Part shown: in pieces, positions 51,275 to 61,873 of the stretch
Layout of the letters: every line of letters starts with the position of its first letter
How positions within the stretch are numbered: position 1 is the stretch's first letter
Assembly (NCBI GenBank): GCA_021324755.1
Contig: JAJPIL010000006.1
Coordinates: forward strand, 113,109 to 177,108
Direction: 5' to 3'
DNA: 64,000 nucleotides
Source: Pseudomonadota bacterium
Lineage (GTDB): Bacteria; Desulfobacterota; Binatia; Binatales; Binataceae
Position numbers and translations under genes: made by a program
The notes under the pieces: generated by a model
What the model was told of the DNA's origin: nothing
Database searches by the model: none
What the model saw: the letters and a program-made list of their open reading frames with translations, nothing else

Positions 51275-53371
51275 ATGGCCCGCCAAACCCCGATTGAACG
51301 CGTTCGCAATATCGGCATCATGGCGCACATCGATGCCGGTAAGACGACTACAACCGAGCGCATACTTTACTACACCGGGATTAACTACAAGATCGGCGAG
51401 GTGCACGAAGGCACCGCGACGATGGACTGGATGGAGCAGGAGCAGGAGCGAGGGATTACCATAACCTCGGCTGCAACCACCTGCTTCTGGCGCAACCATC
51501 GGATCAACATCATCGACACCCCGGGTCACGTCGACTTCACGATCGAAGTCGAGAGAAGCTTGCGCGTGCTCGATGGTGCGGTGGCTGTGTTTTGCGCCGT
51601 GGGTGGCGTGGAGCCACAGTCCGAAACGGTCTGGCGTCAAGCCGATAAATACCGGGTGCCCAGAATAGCGTTCATCAACAAGATGGACCGCGTGGGAGCC
51701 GATTACCAGCGCGTGCTGGTCGAGATGCGCGAAAAGCTTGGAGCGCATCCGCTGCTCCTGCAGCTTCCGGTCGGCACCGAAGAAAACTTCAAGGGTATCG
51801 TCGATCTGATCGAGCTCAAGGCGCTTATCTGGGACCAGGACCTGCTGGGCGCCGAGTATCGGGTAGAGCCTGTGTCGCAAGATTTGGAGCAAGAGGCACG
51901 GGCTGCGCGCGATCGCTTGCTCGAAACGCTTGCGGACCACGACGAGAAAGTGATGGAAGCTTACCTCGAGGGTCGCGAGCTTTCGCCGGCCGAGATTAGA
52001 GCGGCGATCCGAGGCGCGACGCTGCGCCTGGAAGTCGTCCCGGTGATCCTTGGGGCTGCGTTCCGCAACAAGGGCGTTCAGCCGCTGCTCGACGCGGTCG
52101 TCGACTATCTGCCGTCGCCGGCTGATCTGCCGCCGGTAGTCGGTCGCGTGGGTGAAAAGCTCGAGGAGCGCTGGCCGCGCGATGACGAGCCTTTTGCAGC
52201 GCTGGCCTTCAAGATCATGACCGATCCCTATATCGGCATGCTTACGTTTTTACGGGTCTACTCGGGGCATCTCGAGAGTGGCGCTTCGGTGCTTAACTCG
52301 ACCCGCGGAAAACGCGAACGTATCGGGCGGCTGGTCAAGATGCACGCCAACAAACGCGAGGAGATCTCCGAAGTTTACGCGGGCGATATCTGCGCCGCCG
52401 TCGGCTTGCGCGACACGGTTACGGGCGACACACTGTGCGACCCGGCACATCCGATCGTGCTAGAGGCGATCGAATTTCCTGAGCCGGTGATTCAGGTCGC
52501 GATCGAGCCCAAGACCAAGGCCGACCAGGAGCGTCTGTCCGAGGCGTTGGCCAAACTAGCCAAGGAGGATCCGTCGTTTCGGGTCGGAGTCGACCGCGAA
52601 ACAGGCCAGACGCTAATCGCTGGGATGGGCGAGCTTCATCTGGAAATAATTACGGACCGGTTGCTGCGCGAATTTAACGTCGACGCAAACGTCGGTCGGC
52701 CACAGGTAGCTTATCGCGAAACGATTCGCCGACCGGCCGAGGCCGAGGGCAGGTTCGTGCGACAGACGGGCGGGCGCGGTCAATTTGGCGTGGTAGTGCT
52801 ACGAATCGAACCGCTCGGCAAAGGCAGCGGATTTGAATTCGTCGACGCTACGAAGGGCGGTGTGGTGCCGCGCAACTTTATTCCGGCTGTCGAAGAAGGA
52901 ATAAGGGAGGCGGCTGAGAGCGGAGTGCTTGCCGGCTATCCGATGGTGGATATTCGCGCCACCCTGCTCGACGGCAAGTATCACGAGGTGGACTCCTCGG
53001 AAATAGCCTTCAAAATAGCGGCGTCGATGGCCTTCAAAGAGGCGGCTCAGAAGGCAGGCCCGATACTGCTCGAGCCGGTAATGGATGTCGAGGTGGTGAC
53101 GCCGCAAGAGTTTATGGGCGACGTGATCGGCGACTTAAACTCGCGCCGCGGCAAAATTGTGAGCCTTAAGAGCCGCGGCAACGCGCAGGTTATCGAAGCC
53201 CTGGTGCCGTTGGCAACAATGTTCGGATACGCCACCCGGCTGCGCTCGCTGACCCAAGGGCGGGCGACTTACACGATGCAGTTTGCGCTTTACGAGCCGG
53301 TTCCGCAGCAGATATTCGAGGAGCTGACAGCCCAGGGACGCGAGGCCGCCGAGTCAGCGTCGCGCGTGTGA
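51275..53371 (+). CDS. fusA: Elongation factor G
   Basis: This 698-residue translocase GTPase has G1 [10 protein letters not shown] (17-26), G3 DTPGHVDF, G4 NKMDR and the domain IV/V sequences ([35 protein letters not shown] region). Length is normal (about 690-704). It follows rpsG by 28 nt. Confidence 0.98.
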   Translation: MARQTPIERVRNIGIMAHIDAGKTTTTERILYYTGINYKIGEVHEGTATMDWMEQEQERGITITSAATTCFWRNHRINIIDTPGHVDFTIEVERSLRVLDGAVAVFCAVGGVEPQSETVWRQADKYRVPRIAFINKMDRVGADYQRVLVEMREKLGAHPLLLQLPVGTEENFKGIVDLIELKALIWDQDLLGAEYRVEPVSQDLEQEARAARDRLLETLADHDEKVMEAYLEGRELSPAEIRAAIRGATLRLEVVPVILGAAFRNKGVQPLLDAVVDYLPSPADLPPVVGRVGEKLEERWPRDDEPFAALAFKIMTDPYIGMLTFLRVYSGHLESGASVLNSTRGKRERIGRLVKMHANKREEISEVYAGDICAAVGLRDTVTGDTLCDPAHPIVLEAIEFPEPVIQVAIEPKTKADQERLSEALAKLAKEDPSFRVGVDRETGQTLIAGMGELHLEIITDRLLREFNVDANVGRPQVAYRETIRRPAEAEGRFVRQTGGRGQFGVVVLRIEPLGKGSGFEFVDATKGGVVPRNFIPAVEEGIREAAESGVLAGYPMVDIRATLLDGKYHEVDSSEIAFKIAASMAFKEAAQKAGPILLEPVMDVEVVTPQEFMGDVIGDLNSRRGKIVSLKSRGNAQVIEALVPLATMFGYATRLRSLTQGRATYTMQFALYEPVPQQIFEELTAQGREAAESASRV

Positions 53372-53446
53372 ACATGAGCTCGGCAACGAGCAACGTTCGA
53401 AGAGTTTGAAACGCGGAAGAGGGCCCGCTAAGCGGAGGTTAGAAGA

Positions 53447-54646
53447 ATGGCTAAGGCTAAATTCGAGCGAACTAAGCCGCACATCAACGTTGGAACGATT
53501 GGTCATATCGACCACGGAAAGACGACGCTTACGGCGGCGATAACCAAGGTTCTTGCCGCGCGCAAGCTTGCTAATTTCACGCCCTTCGACCAGATCGACA
53601 AAGCACCTGAAGAGCGTGAGCGTGGTATAACGATCGCGATCGCTCACGTCGAGTACGAAACGCCCAAGCGCCACTACGCGCATGTCGACTGCCCGGGTCA
53701 CGCCGACTACATCAAGAACATGATAACCGGCGCGGCGCAGATGGACGGTGCGATCCTGGTGGTGGGCGCCAACGACGGTCCGATGCCTCAGACGCGCGAG
53801 CATATCCTGCTTGCGCGGCAGGTGGGCGTGCCTCGAATCGTCGTCTTTATGAACAAGGTCGACATGGTCGACGACCCAGAACTGCTCGACCTGGTCGAGC
53901 TCGAGGTGCGCGACCTCTTGAAGAAGTACGAGTTCCCGGGCGACGACACGCCAGTTATCCGGGGCAGCGCGCTCAAGGCGCTCGAGTGTGGGTGTGGCAA
54001 GGATGATTGCCCCAACTGCAAACCGATTCTCGAGCTGATGGACGCGATCGATAACTACATTCCGCTGCCGACGCGCGAGATCGACAAGCCGTTCCTGATG
54101 CCGATCGAGGACGTTTTCACGATTTCGGGCCGCGGCACCGTGGTCACGGGCAGGGTTGAGCGCGGGCGAGTTAAAGTGGGCGATGAGGTTGAGATTGTCG
54201 GTTTCCGCGAGACCCAAAAGACCGTAGTCACGGGCGTCGAGATGTTTCGCAAGATGCTCGACGAAGGGCAGGCCGGAGACAATATCGGCGTGCTTCTGCG
54301 CGGTATCAAGCGCGAAGAGGTCGAGCGCGGGCAGGTCCTGGCACAGCCAGGAACGATTACGCCCCATACCAAGTTTGAGGCCTCTGCCTACATCCTGACC
54401 AAGGAAGAAGGCGGACGCCACACGCCGTTCTTTAGCGGTTATCGACCCCAATTCTACTTCCGGACCACCGACGTAACTGGCGTGATCCGCTTGCCCGAGG
54501 GGGTTGAGATGGTGATGCCGGGCGACAACATCAAGATGATCTGTGAACTGATCACGCCCGTGGCGATGGAAGAAGGATTGCGTTTCGCGATCAGAGAGGG
54601 CGGTCGCACGGTTGGCGCCGGCGTTGTTAGCAAGATCCTTGAATAA
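53447..54646 (+). CDS. tuf: Elongation factor Tu with a Cys-rich loop
   Basis: This 399-residue GTPase delivers aminoacyl-tRNA to the ribosome. G1 GHIDHGKTT (19-27), switch [10 protein letters not shown] and G4 NKVDM are visible, as are the EF-Tu domain II and III sequences. Between RGSALKALE and ILELMDAID, residues 181-191 read [11 protein letters not shown], that is C-x-C-x4-C-x2-C, about five residues longer than the E. coli loop. It might bind zinc. This is the only tuf in the window. Confidence 0.97.
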   Translation: MAKAKFERTKPHINVGTIGHIDHGKTTLTAAITKVLAARKLANFTPFDQIDKAPEERERGITIAIAHVEYETPKRHYAHVDCPGHADYIKNMITGAAQMDGAILVVGANDGPMPQTREHILLARQVGVPRIVVFMNKVDMVDDPELLDLVELEVRDLLKKYEFPGDDTPVIRGSALKALECGCGKDDCPNCKPILELMDAIDNYIPLPTREIDKPFLMPIEDVFTISGRGTVVTGRVERGRVKVGDEVEIVGFRETQKTVVTGVEMFRKMLDEGQAGDNIGVLLRGIKREEVERGQVLAQPGTITPHTKFEASAYILTKEEGGRHTPFFSGYRPQFYFRTTDVTGVIRLPEGVEMVMPGDNIKMICELITPVAMEEGLRFAIREGGRTVGAGVVSKILE

Positions 54647-54703
54647 AGCTGCGCGGACACTTAAATCGGCGAGCACGTAGAAGCTCGACTGCTTTTGGTG
54701 GCG

Positions 54704-55012
54704 ATGAACGAAAAAATCAGGATCAGGCTTCGAGCCTATGACCATCGGTTGCTTGACCAATCGGTGCGCGAGATCGTCGATACGATAAAGCGCACTGGTG
54801 GACGGGTCGCAGGACCGATACCGCTGCCGACCAAGATCGAGCGGTTTACGGTGAACCGCTCGCCGCACGTCGACAAAAAGTCGCGTGAACAGTTCGAGAT
54901 TCGAACGCATAAACGGTTGCTAGACGTGCTTGAGCCGACACAACAGACGATCGACGCCCTAGGCAAGCTCGATCTGGCCGCTGGAGTCGATGTCGAGATT
55001 AAGCTTGAGTAA
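54704..55012 (+). CDS. rpsJ: 30S ribosomal protein S10
   Basis: From ATG 54704 the protein has 102 residues and starts [20 protein letters not shown], the family's canonical start; upstream TTG and GTG codons in frame are less likely. It is part of the 30S head and the NusE antitermination partner. It opens the S10 series, 57 nt after tuf. Confidence 0.97.
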   Translation: MNEKIRIRLRAYDHRLLDQSVREIVDTIKRTGGRVAGPIPLPTKIERFTVNRSPHVDKKSREQFEIRTHKRLLDVLEPTQQTIDALGKLDLAAGVDVEIKLE

Positions 55013-55019
55013 TTCTGCC

Positions 55020-55667
55020 GTGTTAAGCGGTCTTATCGGCAAAAAGCTCGGGATGACCGAGGTAGTCGACGACAATGGCCGTGTGCTCGCCGCCACGGTC
55101 ATTCAGCTGGGTCCGTGTACGGTCTCCCAGCTCAAAACCAAGGCTACCGACGGCTACGAAGCGGTGCAGGTAACTTTCGGGCGCAAGAAGCCTTCGCGCG
55201 TAAACAAGCCGCTTCGAGGCCATTTTGCCAAGGCTGGCGTAGCTCCAGGGATCGTAACCCGGGAGTTTGCCAAAGTCGGCGAGGGCGAACTCAAGCCAGG
55301 TGACGTTATAACTGTCGCCGACGTTTTTAAGCCGGGAGACCTGGTCGATGTTCAGGGTCTCTCGAAAGGACGCGGTTTTGCCGGCGTGATGAAGCGTCAT
55401 GGCTTTGCTGGTTTTCCGGCTTCGCGCGGCACGCACGAGTATTTTCGTCACGGAGGTTCGATCGGGAATCGCTCGTTTCCTGGCAGAGTTTTCAAAGGCC
55501 TGAAAATGCCGGGTCATATGGGAAACCAGCGAGTGACGATTTCGAATCTTCGCGTGCTGCGGGTCTTGGCTGAAGATAATGCACTTTTGGTGCACGGTTC
55601 TGCGCCAGGACCGAACGGTGGGATCGTGATAGTAAAGCGCTCGGCCAAGCGGGCGGCAGCCGGGTAA
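55020..55667 (+). CDS. rplC: 50S ribosomal protein L3
   Basis: GTG 55020 gives 215 residues starting [15 protein letters not shown], close to the usual MIGLIGKK start; a longer frame would overlap rpsJ. The [19 protein letters not shown] region carries the L3 loop reaching the peptidyl-transferase centre. Length is normal. It follows rpsJ by 7 nt. Confidence 0.97.
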   Translation: MLSGLIGKKLGMTEVVDDNGRVLAATVIQLGPCTVSQLKTKATDGYEAVQVTFGRKKPSRVNKPLRGHFAKAGVAPGIVTREFAKVGEGELKPGDVITVADVFKPGDLVDVQGLSKGRGFAGVMKRHGFAGFPASRGTHEYFRHGGSIGNRSFPGRVFKGLKMPGHMGNQRVTISNLRVLRVLAEDNALLVHGSAPGPNGGIVIVKRSAKRAAAG

Positions 55668-55687
55668 GAGTAGGTGAGTGACGCACG

Positions 55688-56365
55688 ATGGAAGGAGTTC
55701 AGCCAGTACAAGGGCAAGAGGTCGTGCGGTTAGCGCTTTACTCGGCTAATCGGCAAAGAGTGGGCGACTTCGAGGCGTCGGCTTACATTTTTGGCCACCA
55801 AGGCAACCCTGCGGTGCTGCACGAGGTGGTCAGGATGCAGATGGCGAACAGGCGGGCGGGAACCGCTGCGACCAAAACGCGCGGCATGGTATCAGGTGGA
55901 GGCGCTAAGCCGTGGCGCCAAAAGGGTACTGGCCGAGCGCGAGCCGGTTCAATCCGCTCGCCCCTGTGGCGCCATGGCGGGACGGTCTTCGGTCCGCAGC
56001 CACGAGATTACTCCTACAAACTGCCGCGCAAAGAACGCATCAAAGGGCTGCGGCTTGCGCTTTCGGAGCGCGCGCGGGAGGGCAAGCTGTTTGTTATCGA
56101 GCAGCTTGTGCTCGAGCGACCCAAGACAAAACTGGCCAAGGCGCTACTCGACGAGCTCGGCTTGACCCACGCGCTCATCGTGGTCGGTCAGGGAGAAGAG
56201 GACTTTATTCGAGCGGCGCGGAACCTGCCAAACTATAAGGTGCTGCGCGTGGCTGGGATAAACGTTTACGACATTCTCCACTACCCGGAGCTTTTGCTTA
56301 CGGTTAAAGCTGTTCGAGCGCTTGAAGAACGTCTGGCGGCCGGAGCAAAAGGCGATGAAAATTGA
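55688..56365 (+). CDS. rplD: 50S ribosomal protein L4
   Basis: A 225-residue protein with the L4 loop [33 protein letters not shown] lining the exit tunnel (about 55-87). It has a 14-residue N-terminal extension before the usual start region. In E. coli L4 represses the S10 operon. Its stop overlaps rplW by 11 nt. Confidence 0.96.
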   Translation: MEGVQPVQGQEVVRLALYSANRQRVGDFEASAYIFGHQGNPAVLHEVVRMQMANRRAGTAATKTRGMVSGGGAKPWRQKGTGRARAGSIRSPLWRHGGTVFGPQPRDYSYKLPRKERIKGLRLALSERAREGKLFVIEQLVLERPKTKLAKALLDELGLTHALIVVGQGEEDFIRAARNLPNYKVLRVAGINVYDILHYPELLLTVKAVRALEERLAAGAKGDEN

Positions 56366-56642
56366 CTCGGTTTTGATCGCGCCTCTCATTACCGAAAAGG
56401 GCACGATCTTGGCTGAAAAGTCCAATCAGGTGGTGTTCAAGGTTCGGCCTAAAGCCACCAAGAACGCGATTCGCAAGGCGATCGAGGAGCTGTTCAAGGT
56501 CGACGTCGTCGCGGTGAGGACGTGCAACTATTTGGGCAAAGAGCGGCGCGTTGGTCGAAGTTACGGGCGGCGTCCGGCATGGAAGAAAGCTTACGTGACT
56601 TTAAAAGAGGGCCAGCGGATAGAGTTTTTCGAAGGAGTTTAG
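56355..56642 (+). CDS. rplW: 50S ribosomal protein L23
   Basis: ATG 56355, inside the end of rplD, gives 95 residues starting [20 protein letters not shown]. The protein sits at the tunnel exit and docks trigger factor and SRP. Conserved end region GRRPAWKKAYVTLKEGQRIEFFEGV. Translation is probably coupled to rplD. Confidence 0.96.
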   Translation: MKIDSVLIAPLITEKGTILAEKSNQVVFKVRPKATKNAIRKAIEELFKVDVVAVRTCNYLGKERRVGRSYGRRPAWKKAYVTLKEGQRIEFFEGV

Positions 56643-56672
56643 GGCTTAGGAACGACATTAGGCGCTACTGCG

Positions 56673-57506
56673 ATGGCGATAATACAGTTAAAACCGCGAA
56701 CTCCCGGTCAGCGCTTCATGCAGGTTTTGGACTTCTCGGAGCTGACCAAAAAGCCGCCCGAGAAGCGTTTGCTTGCGCCGCTTAAGCGCACCGGGGGGCG
56801 CAACAATCAAGGCCGTATCACGTGCAGGTTCCGCGGGGGAGGCCATCCGCGCCGCCTCAGGATTATCGATTTTAAGCGCAACAAGGATGGCGTGCCCGCA
56901 ACCGTGGCGGCGATCGAGTACGACCCGAATCGCTCGGCCAATATCGCGCTCCTCCATTACCGGGACGGAGACAAGCGGTATATTCTCGCTCCTGTAGGTC
57001 TTAAAGTTGGCGATACGGTGGAGTCGGGTCCGCAGGCCGATATCAAGCCAGGCAACGCGCTGCCCTTGGCCGACATTCCCGTCGGCACGATGGTGCATGC
57101 GGTCGAACTCAAGCCTGGCAAGGGGGCGCAGATCGCGCGAGGAGCTGGAGCGCAAGCGCAGGTGATGGCCAAAGAGGGGAAGTACGTGTTGCTGAAACTT
57201 CCCTCGGGCGAGCAAAGGATGGTGCTCGCGCGCTGCCGCGCCACGGTTGGCCAGGTGGGAAATCTCGACCACGAGAACGTCTCGCTGGGCAAGGCCGGGC
57301 GCTCGCGCCATCTGGGGCGCAGGCCACACGTGCGCGGAATCGCGATGAATCCGGTTGACCATCCGCACGGCGGAGGAGAGGGCCGCTCCAAAGGTAACCA
57401 TCCTCAGTCGCCGTGGGGTATGCCGACCAAAGGCTACAAAACGCGTGGCAAGAAACCTTCAGACCGCTATATCATAAGCCGCCGACCCAGCGGCTCGCAT
57501 TCCTAG
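56673..57506 (+). CDS. rplB: 50S ribosomal protein L2
   Basis: This 277-residue protein has the conserved [19 protein letters not shown] block and the C-terminal [14 protein letters not shown] segment near the peptidyl-transferase centre, with the critical His. Length is normal (about 273-277). It follows rplW by 30 nt. Confidence 0.98.
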   Translation: MAIIQLKPRTPGQRFMQVLDFSELTKKPPEKRLLAPLKRTGGRNNQGRITCRFRGGGHPRRLRIIDFKRNKDGVPATVAAIEYDPNRSANIALLHYRDGDKRYILAPVGLKVGDTVESGPQADIKPGNALPLADIPVGTMVHAVELKPGKGAQIARGAGAQAQVMAKEGKYVLLKLPSGEQRMVLARCRATVGQVGNLDHENVSLGKAGRSRHLGRRPHVRGIAMNPVDHPHGGGEGRSKGNHPQSPWGMPTKGYKTRGKKPSDRYIISRRPSGSHS

Positions 57507-57513
57507 ACCGGCC

Positions 57514-57819
57514 ATGGCACGTTCGTTAAAAAAAGGTCCTTTCGTCGACGAGCATTTGCTCAAGAAAGTTCAGGCAAACCTTGCAAGTGGCGAGAAGCGA
57601 GCGATCAAGACTTGGTCGCGACGCTCGACGATCATACCTGAGATGGTCGGGCAGACGTTTTTGGTTCACAACGGGCATAAGTTCATTCCCGTGTACTGCA
57701 CCGAGGCCATGGTTGGTCATAAACTCGGCGAGTTCGCGCCGACTCGTACGTTCCACGGCCATGCGGGCGACCGCAAGGGCCAGGTCAAAGGCGGCGAAGG
57801 CGCATCGCAAAGGGGCTAG
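57514..57819 (+). CDS. rpsS: 30S ribosomal protein S19
   Basis: A 101-residue protein starting [18 protein letters not shown] with [22 protein letters not shown] and [14 protein letters not shown], all typical of S19, which sits in the 30S head near the A site. It follows rplB by 7 nt. Confidence 0.97.
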   Translation: MARSLKKGPFVDEHLLKKVQANLASGEKRAIKTWSRRSTIIPEMVGQTFLVHNGHKFIPVYCTEAMVGHKLGEFAPTRTFHGHAGDRKGQVKGGEGASQRG

Positions 57820-57828
57820 CGAAGAACC

Positions 57829-58167
57829 GTGGAGGCAATCGCACGCGCTCGCTATTTGCGAATCTCCCCGCGCAAGCTTAGGCTTGTGTGCGAATTGATT
57901 AAAGGCAAGCCGGTCGGCGAAGCCTTGTCTTTGCTCGAGTTTACGCCCAAGCGCGGCAGCAAGCTCGTGGCAAAGACGCTTTTGGCGGCCGTCGCAAACG
58001 CGCGCGACCAACAAAACGTGGACGAGGATCGTCTTTACGTAAAACGTATTACTGCCGACGGCGGGCCGACGTGGAAACGATCGCTACCGCGCGCACACAT
58101 GCGCGCAACTCCTATTCTTAAGCGCACAAGCCATTTGACAATCGTGCTGGACGAGCTCGAGGAGTAG
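57829..58167 (+). CDS. rplV: 50S ribosomal protein L22
   Basis: This 112-residue protein starts at GTG 57829 and contains [19 protein letters not shown] and the C-terminal hairpin with [20 protein letters not shown] that lines the exit tunnel. The erythromycin-contact hairpin has normal length. It follows rpsS by 9 nt. Confidence 0.97.
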   Translation: MEAIARARYLRISPRKLRLVCELIKGKPVGEALSLLEFTPKRGSKLVAKTLLAAVANARDQQNVDEDRLYVKRITADGGPTWKRSLPRAHMRATPILKRTSHLTIVLDELEE

Positions 58168-58178
58168 AGAAGGCTCAG

Positions 58179-58847
58179 ATGGGACAAAAAACGCATCCGC
58201 GGGGCTTAAGACTCGGGATTATTGAGACCTGGGAGTCTCGATGGTTTGCCCGTCGGGACTATGCCGAACTGCTTCACGAGGACCTCAAGATCAAGGACTT
58301 TATCAAGAAGAAGCTTTACCATGCCGGGGTGTCGAAAATTGAAATCGAGCGGATGGCCAACAAGGCGAAAATCAATATCCATACCGCTCGGCCCGGAATT
58401 GTAATTGGGAAAAAGGGCGCTGAGATCGAAAAACTCAAGAGCGAGGTTCAAAAGCTAATGCCTGGCCGCGAGCCGTATATCACGATTGTCGAAATACGGC
58501 GTCCCGACCTTGATCCGCAGCTCGTGGCCGAGAATATCGCTTTGCAGATTGAGCGGCGAGTCGCTTTTCGTCGCGCAATGAAAGAGGCAGTGGCGCGCGC
58601 GATGCGGATGGGCGCGCAGGGAATTAAGGTGCAGGTTTCGGGCCGCTTGGCCGGTGCTGAGATAGCGCGGACAGAATGGTACCGCGAAGGGCGGGTTCCG
58701 GCGCAAACCTTGCGCGCGGATGTGGCGTATGGCTTTGCTGAGGCGCACACGACCTACGGTGTAATCGGCGTCAAAGTGTGGATCTTCCGCGGCGAGGTGG
58801 TGACACGCCAGGAAGAGGAGATGAAGCGAGCGGGTGTGCAGCTTTAA
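58179..58847 (+). CDS. rpsC: 30S ribosomal protein S3
   Basis: A 222-residue protein starting [14 protein letters not shown], with the KH-type RNA-binding motif [12 protein letters not shown] (about 70-81) and the C-terminal [16 protein letters not shown]3 forms part of the mRNA entry channel. It follows rplV by 11 nt. Confidence 0.97.
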   Translation: MGQKTHPRGLRLGIIETWESRWFARRDYAELLHEDLKIKDFIKKKLYHAGVSKIEIERMANKAKINIHTARPGIVIGKKGAEIEKLKSEVQKLMPGREPYITIVEIRRPDLDPQLVAENIALQIERRVAFRRAMKEAVARAMRMGAQGIKVQVSGRLAGAEIARTEWYREGRVPAQTLRADVAYGFAEAHTTYGVIGVKVWIFRGEVVTRQEEEMKRAGVQL

Positions 58848-58865
58848 GCGCGCAGAGGGTCCGAG

Positions 58866-59291
58866 ATGCTAGCCCCGAAGAAAGTCAAATATCGTAAGAT
58901 GCAGAAAGGGCGCATCAGGGGCATAGAGAGCCGAGCGGTGGAGCTTAACTTCGGCGAGTTCGGCCTCAAGGCGCTCGAAGGCATGTGGCTCCACGCGAAA
59001 ACCATCGAGGCTGCGCGAATTGCGATGACGCGCTTTATGAAGCGCGGCGGCCGAGTGTGGATTCGCGTTTTCCCGGACAAGCCAATCACGAAGAAGCCAG
59101 CCGAAACGCGAATGGGAAAAGGAAAAGGAAACGTTGAAGGCTGGGTAGCTGTTGTGCGCCCGGGTCGAATTCTGTTCGAGGTCGAGGGTGTGGATGAACC
59201 TGTGGCGCGTGAAGCCTTGCGCTTGGCAGCTCACAAGCTGCCGATGAAAACTAAGATCGTAACGCGAGAGGAAGCGGCCATTGCGGGCTGA
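58866..59291 (+). CDS. rplP: 50S ribosomal protein L16
   Basis: The 141-residue protein starts [19 protein letters not shown] and carries [25 protein letters not shown], the conserved region close to the A-site tRNA. Length is normal (about 136-144). Its end overlaps rpmC by 11 nt. Confidence 0.97.
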   Translation: MLAPKKVKYRKMQKGRIRGIESRAVELNFGEFGLKALEGMWLHAKTIEAARIAMTRFMKRGGRVWIRVFPDKPITKKPAETRMGKGKGNVEGWVAVVRPGRILFEVEGVDEPVAREALRLAAHKLPMKTKIVTREEAAIAG

Positions 59292-59517
59292 GGAACTAAG
59301 ACAACTGGACATCGAAGAGCTACGCGTCAAAGAGCGCGAAGCGAGAGAGGAACTTTTTCGCCTGCGACTCAAGGCCTCTACCAATCAACTTACCAACACT
59401 GCCGCTCTGCGCGCCGCGCGCGTAAAGCTGGCGAGAATTTTAACCGTGCTAAACGAAAAGAAGCGTTCAAGCTCTGGCGCGGACAAAAAACGCGACCAAG
59501 CTCATGGGAGTCGATAG
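59281..59517 (+). CDS. rpmC: 50S ribosomal protein L29
   Basis: A 78-residue helical protein starting [32 protein letters not shown]-like, from a TTG codon inside the end of rplP. It sits at the tunnel exit beside L23. It is a little longer than E. coli L29 (63) because of a polar C-terminal tail. Confidence 0.94.
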   Translation: MRAEELRQLDIEELRVKEREAREELFRLRLKASTNQLTNTAALRAARVKLARILTVLNEKKRSSSGADKKRDQAHGSR

Positions 59518-59525
59518 TTTTTACC

Positions 59526-59795
59526 ATGCGGCAGTTGCGTAAATGGCGCGAAGGAGTGGTGGTGTCGGCCAAGATGCAGAAGACAGTGGTCGTGCTCGTC
59601 GAGCGCTTGGTCGAACATCCCAAATACGGCAAACGCATTCGCCAGCGCAAACGGGTCAAAGCTCACGACGAACACTCGCAATGCCGCGAGGGCGACAGGG
59701 TGTTGATCGTGGAGTCGCGGCCCCTGTCTAAAGAAAAGCGCTGGCGCGTAAGTAAGATTTTGGCCAGGGCTGCTGGTCAAGGTGACGTCGGATAA
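59526..59795 (+). CDS. rpsQ: 30S ribosomal protein S17
   Basis: An 89-residue OB-fold protein with [20 protein letters not shown] (about 9-28) and [29 protein letters not shown]. It binds helix 11 of 16S rRNA. It follows rpmC by 8 nt; the neighbouring rplN starts 2 nt after it. Confidence 0.96.
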   Translation: MRQLRKWREGVVVSAKMQKTVVVLVERLVEHPKYGKRIRQRKRVKAHDEHSQCREGDRVLIVESRPLSKEKRWRVSKILARAAGQGDVG

Positions 59796-59797
59796 AG

Positions 59798-60166
59798 ATG
59801 ATTCAGACGCGAACTATTCTTGACGTAGCAGACAACTCCGGTGCGCGCCGGGTTATGTGCATTAAAGTTTTGGGCGGTAGCCGGCGCAGGTACGCCAGTG
59901 TTGGCGACGTGATCGTAGTTTCGGTCAAAGAAGCTACGCCTAATACCAAGGTGAAAAAAGGCGACGTCGCCAAAGCCGTCGTGGTGCGGACCAGTAAGCC
60001 GGTTGCGCGCCCGGACGGAAGCTATATTCGCTTCGACGACAACTCTGCGGTGTTGCTCGACAATCAGCTCGAGCCCATCGGCACACGAATCTTCGGACCG
60101 GTGGCGCGAGAACTTCGTGCGCGAAAATTCCTGAAGATCATTTCGCTTGCTCCAGAGGTGCTTTGA
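59798..60166 (+). CDS. rplN: 50S ribosomal protein L14
   Basis: This 122-residue protein has the conserved [27 protein letters not shown] start and [26 protein letters not shown] end. It lies at the 30S/50S interface. Its stop overlaps the rplX start (TGATG). Confidence 0.97.
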   Translation: MIQTRTILDVADNSGARRVMCIKVLGGSRRRYASVGDVIVVSVKEATPNTKVKKGDVAKAVVVRTSKPVARPDGSYIRFDDNSAVLLDNQLEPIGTRIFGPVARELRARKFLKIISLAPEVL

Positions 60167-60498
60167 TGGCAGCGGCGAAATGGAAAATCAAGAAAAATGA
60201 CCTCGTGATGGTGATCTCCGGGCGCGACCGAGGCAAGACCGGACGTGTGACCAAGGTCTTGGCTTCCGAGGGCAAGGTCATCGTCGAGCGGATTAATCTC
60301 GTAAAGCGCCATCAAAAAGCTCAGGGGCCTGGACAGCCCGGCGGCATCATCGAAAAGGAAGCCCCACTCCATATCTCGAAGGTTATGGCTTTTTGCGAAC
60401 GCTGTAACGCGCCAGTGCGCCTGGGATTCAAAATTGGACCTGACAATGTCAAAAGGCGGGTATGCCGCCGATGTGGCGAAACGTTCGGGAGTAGCTGA
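60166..60498 (+). CDS. rplX: 50S ribosomal protein L24
   Basis: ATG 60166 overlaps the rplN stop and gives 110 residues. The KOW motif [23 protein letters not shown] (about 16-38) and [10 protein letters not shown]-like segment are visible, and the end has two Cys pairs (CERCN, CRRCG) that may bind zinc. It initiates 50S assembly. Its stop overlaps rplE. Confidence 0.96.
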   Translation: MAAAKWKIKKNDLVMVISGRDRGKTGRVTKVLASEGKVIVERINLVKRHQKAQGPGQPGGIIEKEAPLHISKVMAFCERCNAPVRLGFKIGPDNVKRRVCRRCGETFGSS

Positions 60499-61226
60499 TG
60501 GCGGCAGAAAAGGACACACAACGCAGCAAGCAGAGGGCCGAAGGGGGGAAAAAGAAAGCTCAAGCCCCCGTGTCTGAGGCCGAAGCCCGCGGGAAGGGCC
60601 GTAGCGCTCAGGAGCCCACTGAAGCGGCAGCGGTTGTTGACGAAAAAGTCCCAGTGCGGCTCAAGGAGCGCTATTATAAGGAGATCGTGCCGGCATTGAT
60701 GCGCGAGCTTAAGCGCGACAATCCTCTAGCGGTGCCGCGGTTGGAAAAAATCGTTATCAACATGGGACTTGGCGAGGCCAAGGACAATATAAAGATACTC
60801 GACGCGGCGGTTGAAGAGCTTGCGCAGATCACCGGTCAGCGGCCTGTGGTAACGCGCGCTCGCAAGGCGATTTCTAACTTCAAGATTAGACAGGGGATGC
60901 CGATCGGGGCGATGGTGACGCTTAGAGGGGACCGAATGTACGAGTTTTTCGATCGCCTCGTAACCATTGCGTTACCACGAGTTCGCGACTTTCGCGGGGT
61001 GAGCGACAAAGGCTTTGATGGGCGGGGAGACTATTCGCTGGGGATTCGAGAGCATACGATCTTCCCCGAACTTGACCTCGACAAGGTTGAAAAGGTCAAA
61101 GGAATGACCATCACCTTCGTCACCACCGCGCGAACCGATTATGAAGGTTACCTTCTATTGAAACTGATGGGGATGCCGTTTCGAGGTGGGTCGCGAGACC
61201 GGCAGGAAGCTGCCGCTCAGGGATGA
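60498..61226 (+). CDS. rplE: 50S ribosomal protein L5 with N-terminal extension
   Basis: The ATG at 60498 overlaps the rplX stop (TGATG), so the start is well supported by coupling. The product has 242 residues, about 60 more than E. coli L5 (179). The core starts at about residue 52 ([16 protein letters not shown]) and includes [17 protein letters not shown] and [22 protein letters not shown]. The first 51 residues are a low-complexity stretch of Lys, Ala, Glu, Gln and Arg. A GTG at 60654 would give a normal-length L5 but has no ribosome site and would leave a 155-nt gap in an otherwise tight operon. Confidence 0.95.
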   Translation: MAAEKDTQRSKQRAEGGKKKAQAPVSEAEARGKGRSAQEPTEAAAVVDEKVPVRLKERYYKEIVPALMRELKRDNPLAVPRLEKIVINMGLGEAKDNIKILDAAVEELAQITGQRPVVTRARKAISNFKIRQGMPIGAMVTLRGDRMYEFFDRLVTIALPRVRDFRGVSDKGFDGRGDYSLGIREHTIFPELDLDKVEKVKGMTITFVTTARTDYEGYLLLKLMGMPFRGGSRDRQEAAAQG

Positions 61227-61259
61227 TTTGGCGCGAACCTGAAAAGAGGCTTGGAAGCG

Positions 61260-61445
61260 ATGGCTAGGAAGTGTTTGATAGTCAAAGCACAGCGCAAACC
61301 GAAATTTGAAGTTCGGCGCCGGAATCGATGTCCGCTATGCGGCAGGGCGCGCGGTTTTTACCGCCGTTTTCGGTTGTGCCGAATATGCCTGCGCAATCTG
61401 GCCTTACGTGGGGCGTTGCCCGGCGTGATTAAGGCGAGCTGGTGA
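61260..61445 (+). CDS. rpsN: 30S ribosomal protein S14, zinc-binding (type Z)
   Basis: From ATG 61260 the protein has 61 residues, starting [20 protein letters not shown], with CPLC and CRIC forming the zinc site of the short S14 type. Long S14 (about 101 residues) lacks this. An in-frame TTG at 61251 is less likely. It follows rplE by 33 nt. Confidence 0.96.
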   Translation: MARKCLIVKAQRKPKFEVRRRNRCPLCGRARGFYRRFRLCRICLRNLALRGALPGVIKASW

Positions 61446-61459
61446 GAGGATTAGACGGG

Positions 61460-61855
61460 ATGCGCACCGACCCGATCGCCGATTTCATCACGAAGATTCG
61501 CAACGCTGTGCGGGCGCGCCACCACCGGGTGGAGGACACGTATTCGCGGATGCGCGAAGCTATAGCGCGTATTATGATGGATGAGGGGTTCCTTGAGTGG
61601 GTCGAAGTTCAAGGACAGGGAGCCCGAAAAAAGATTGTCGCGGGAATAAGATACACGCCGACCCATGAGCCGGTGCTTCGCGGCATCAAGCGAATCAGCA
61701 AGCCGAGCGTGCGCGTGTACGTGGGTGCGAAGGAAATCCCCAAAGTACAGAGCGGTCTCGGTATCAGCATCCTCAGCACGCCGCTTGGCGTAATAACTGA
61801 CCGCGAGGCGCGCAAGCGAAACGTGGGTGGCGAGCTTTTGGTGTCTGTTTGGTAA
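61460..61855 (+). CDS. rpsH: 30S ribosomal protein S8
   Basis: ATG 61460 gives 131 residues starting MRTDPIADFITKIRNAVRA, the usual start; GTG 61442 in frame would overlap the rpsN stop but adds an atypical hexapeptide. The C-terminal KVQSGLGISILSTPLGVITDREARKR-like region is conserved. In E. coli S8 represses the spc operon. Confidence 0.97.
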   Translation: MRTDPIADFITKIRNAVRARHHRVEDTYSRMREAIARIMMDEGFLEWVEVQGQGARKKIVAGIRYTPTHEPVLRGIKRISKPSVRVYVGAKEIPKVQSGLGISILSTPLGVITDREARKRNVGGELLVSVW

Positions 61856-61873
61856 ACGGCAGGTTTAAGGGTT

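Noticed and set aside
53354-54910. A 518-residue minus-strand frame covering tuf
   Set aside because: It mirrors the codon pattern of tuf, contains no recognisable domain and has no ribosome site. Similar long antisense frames occur opposite rpoB, rpoC and fusA and are by-products of codon bias.
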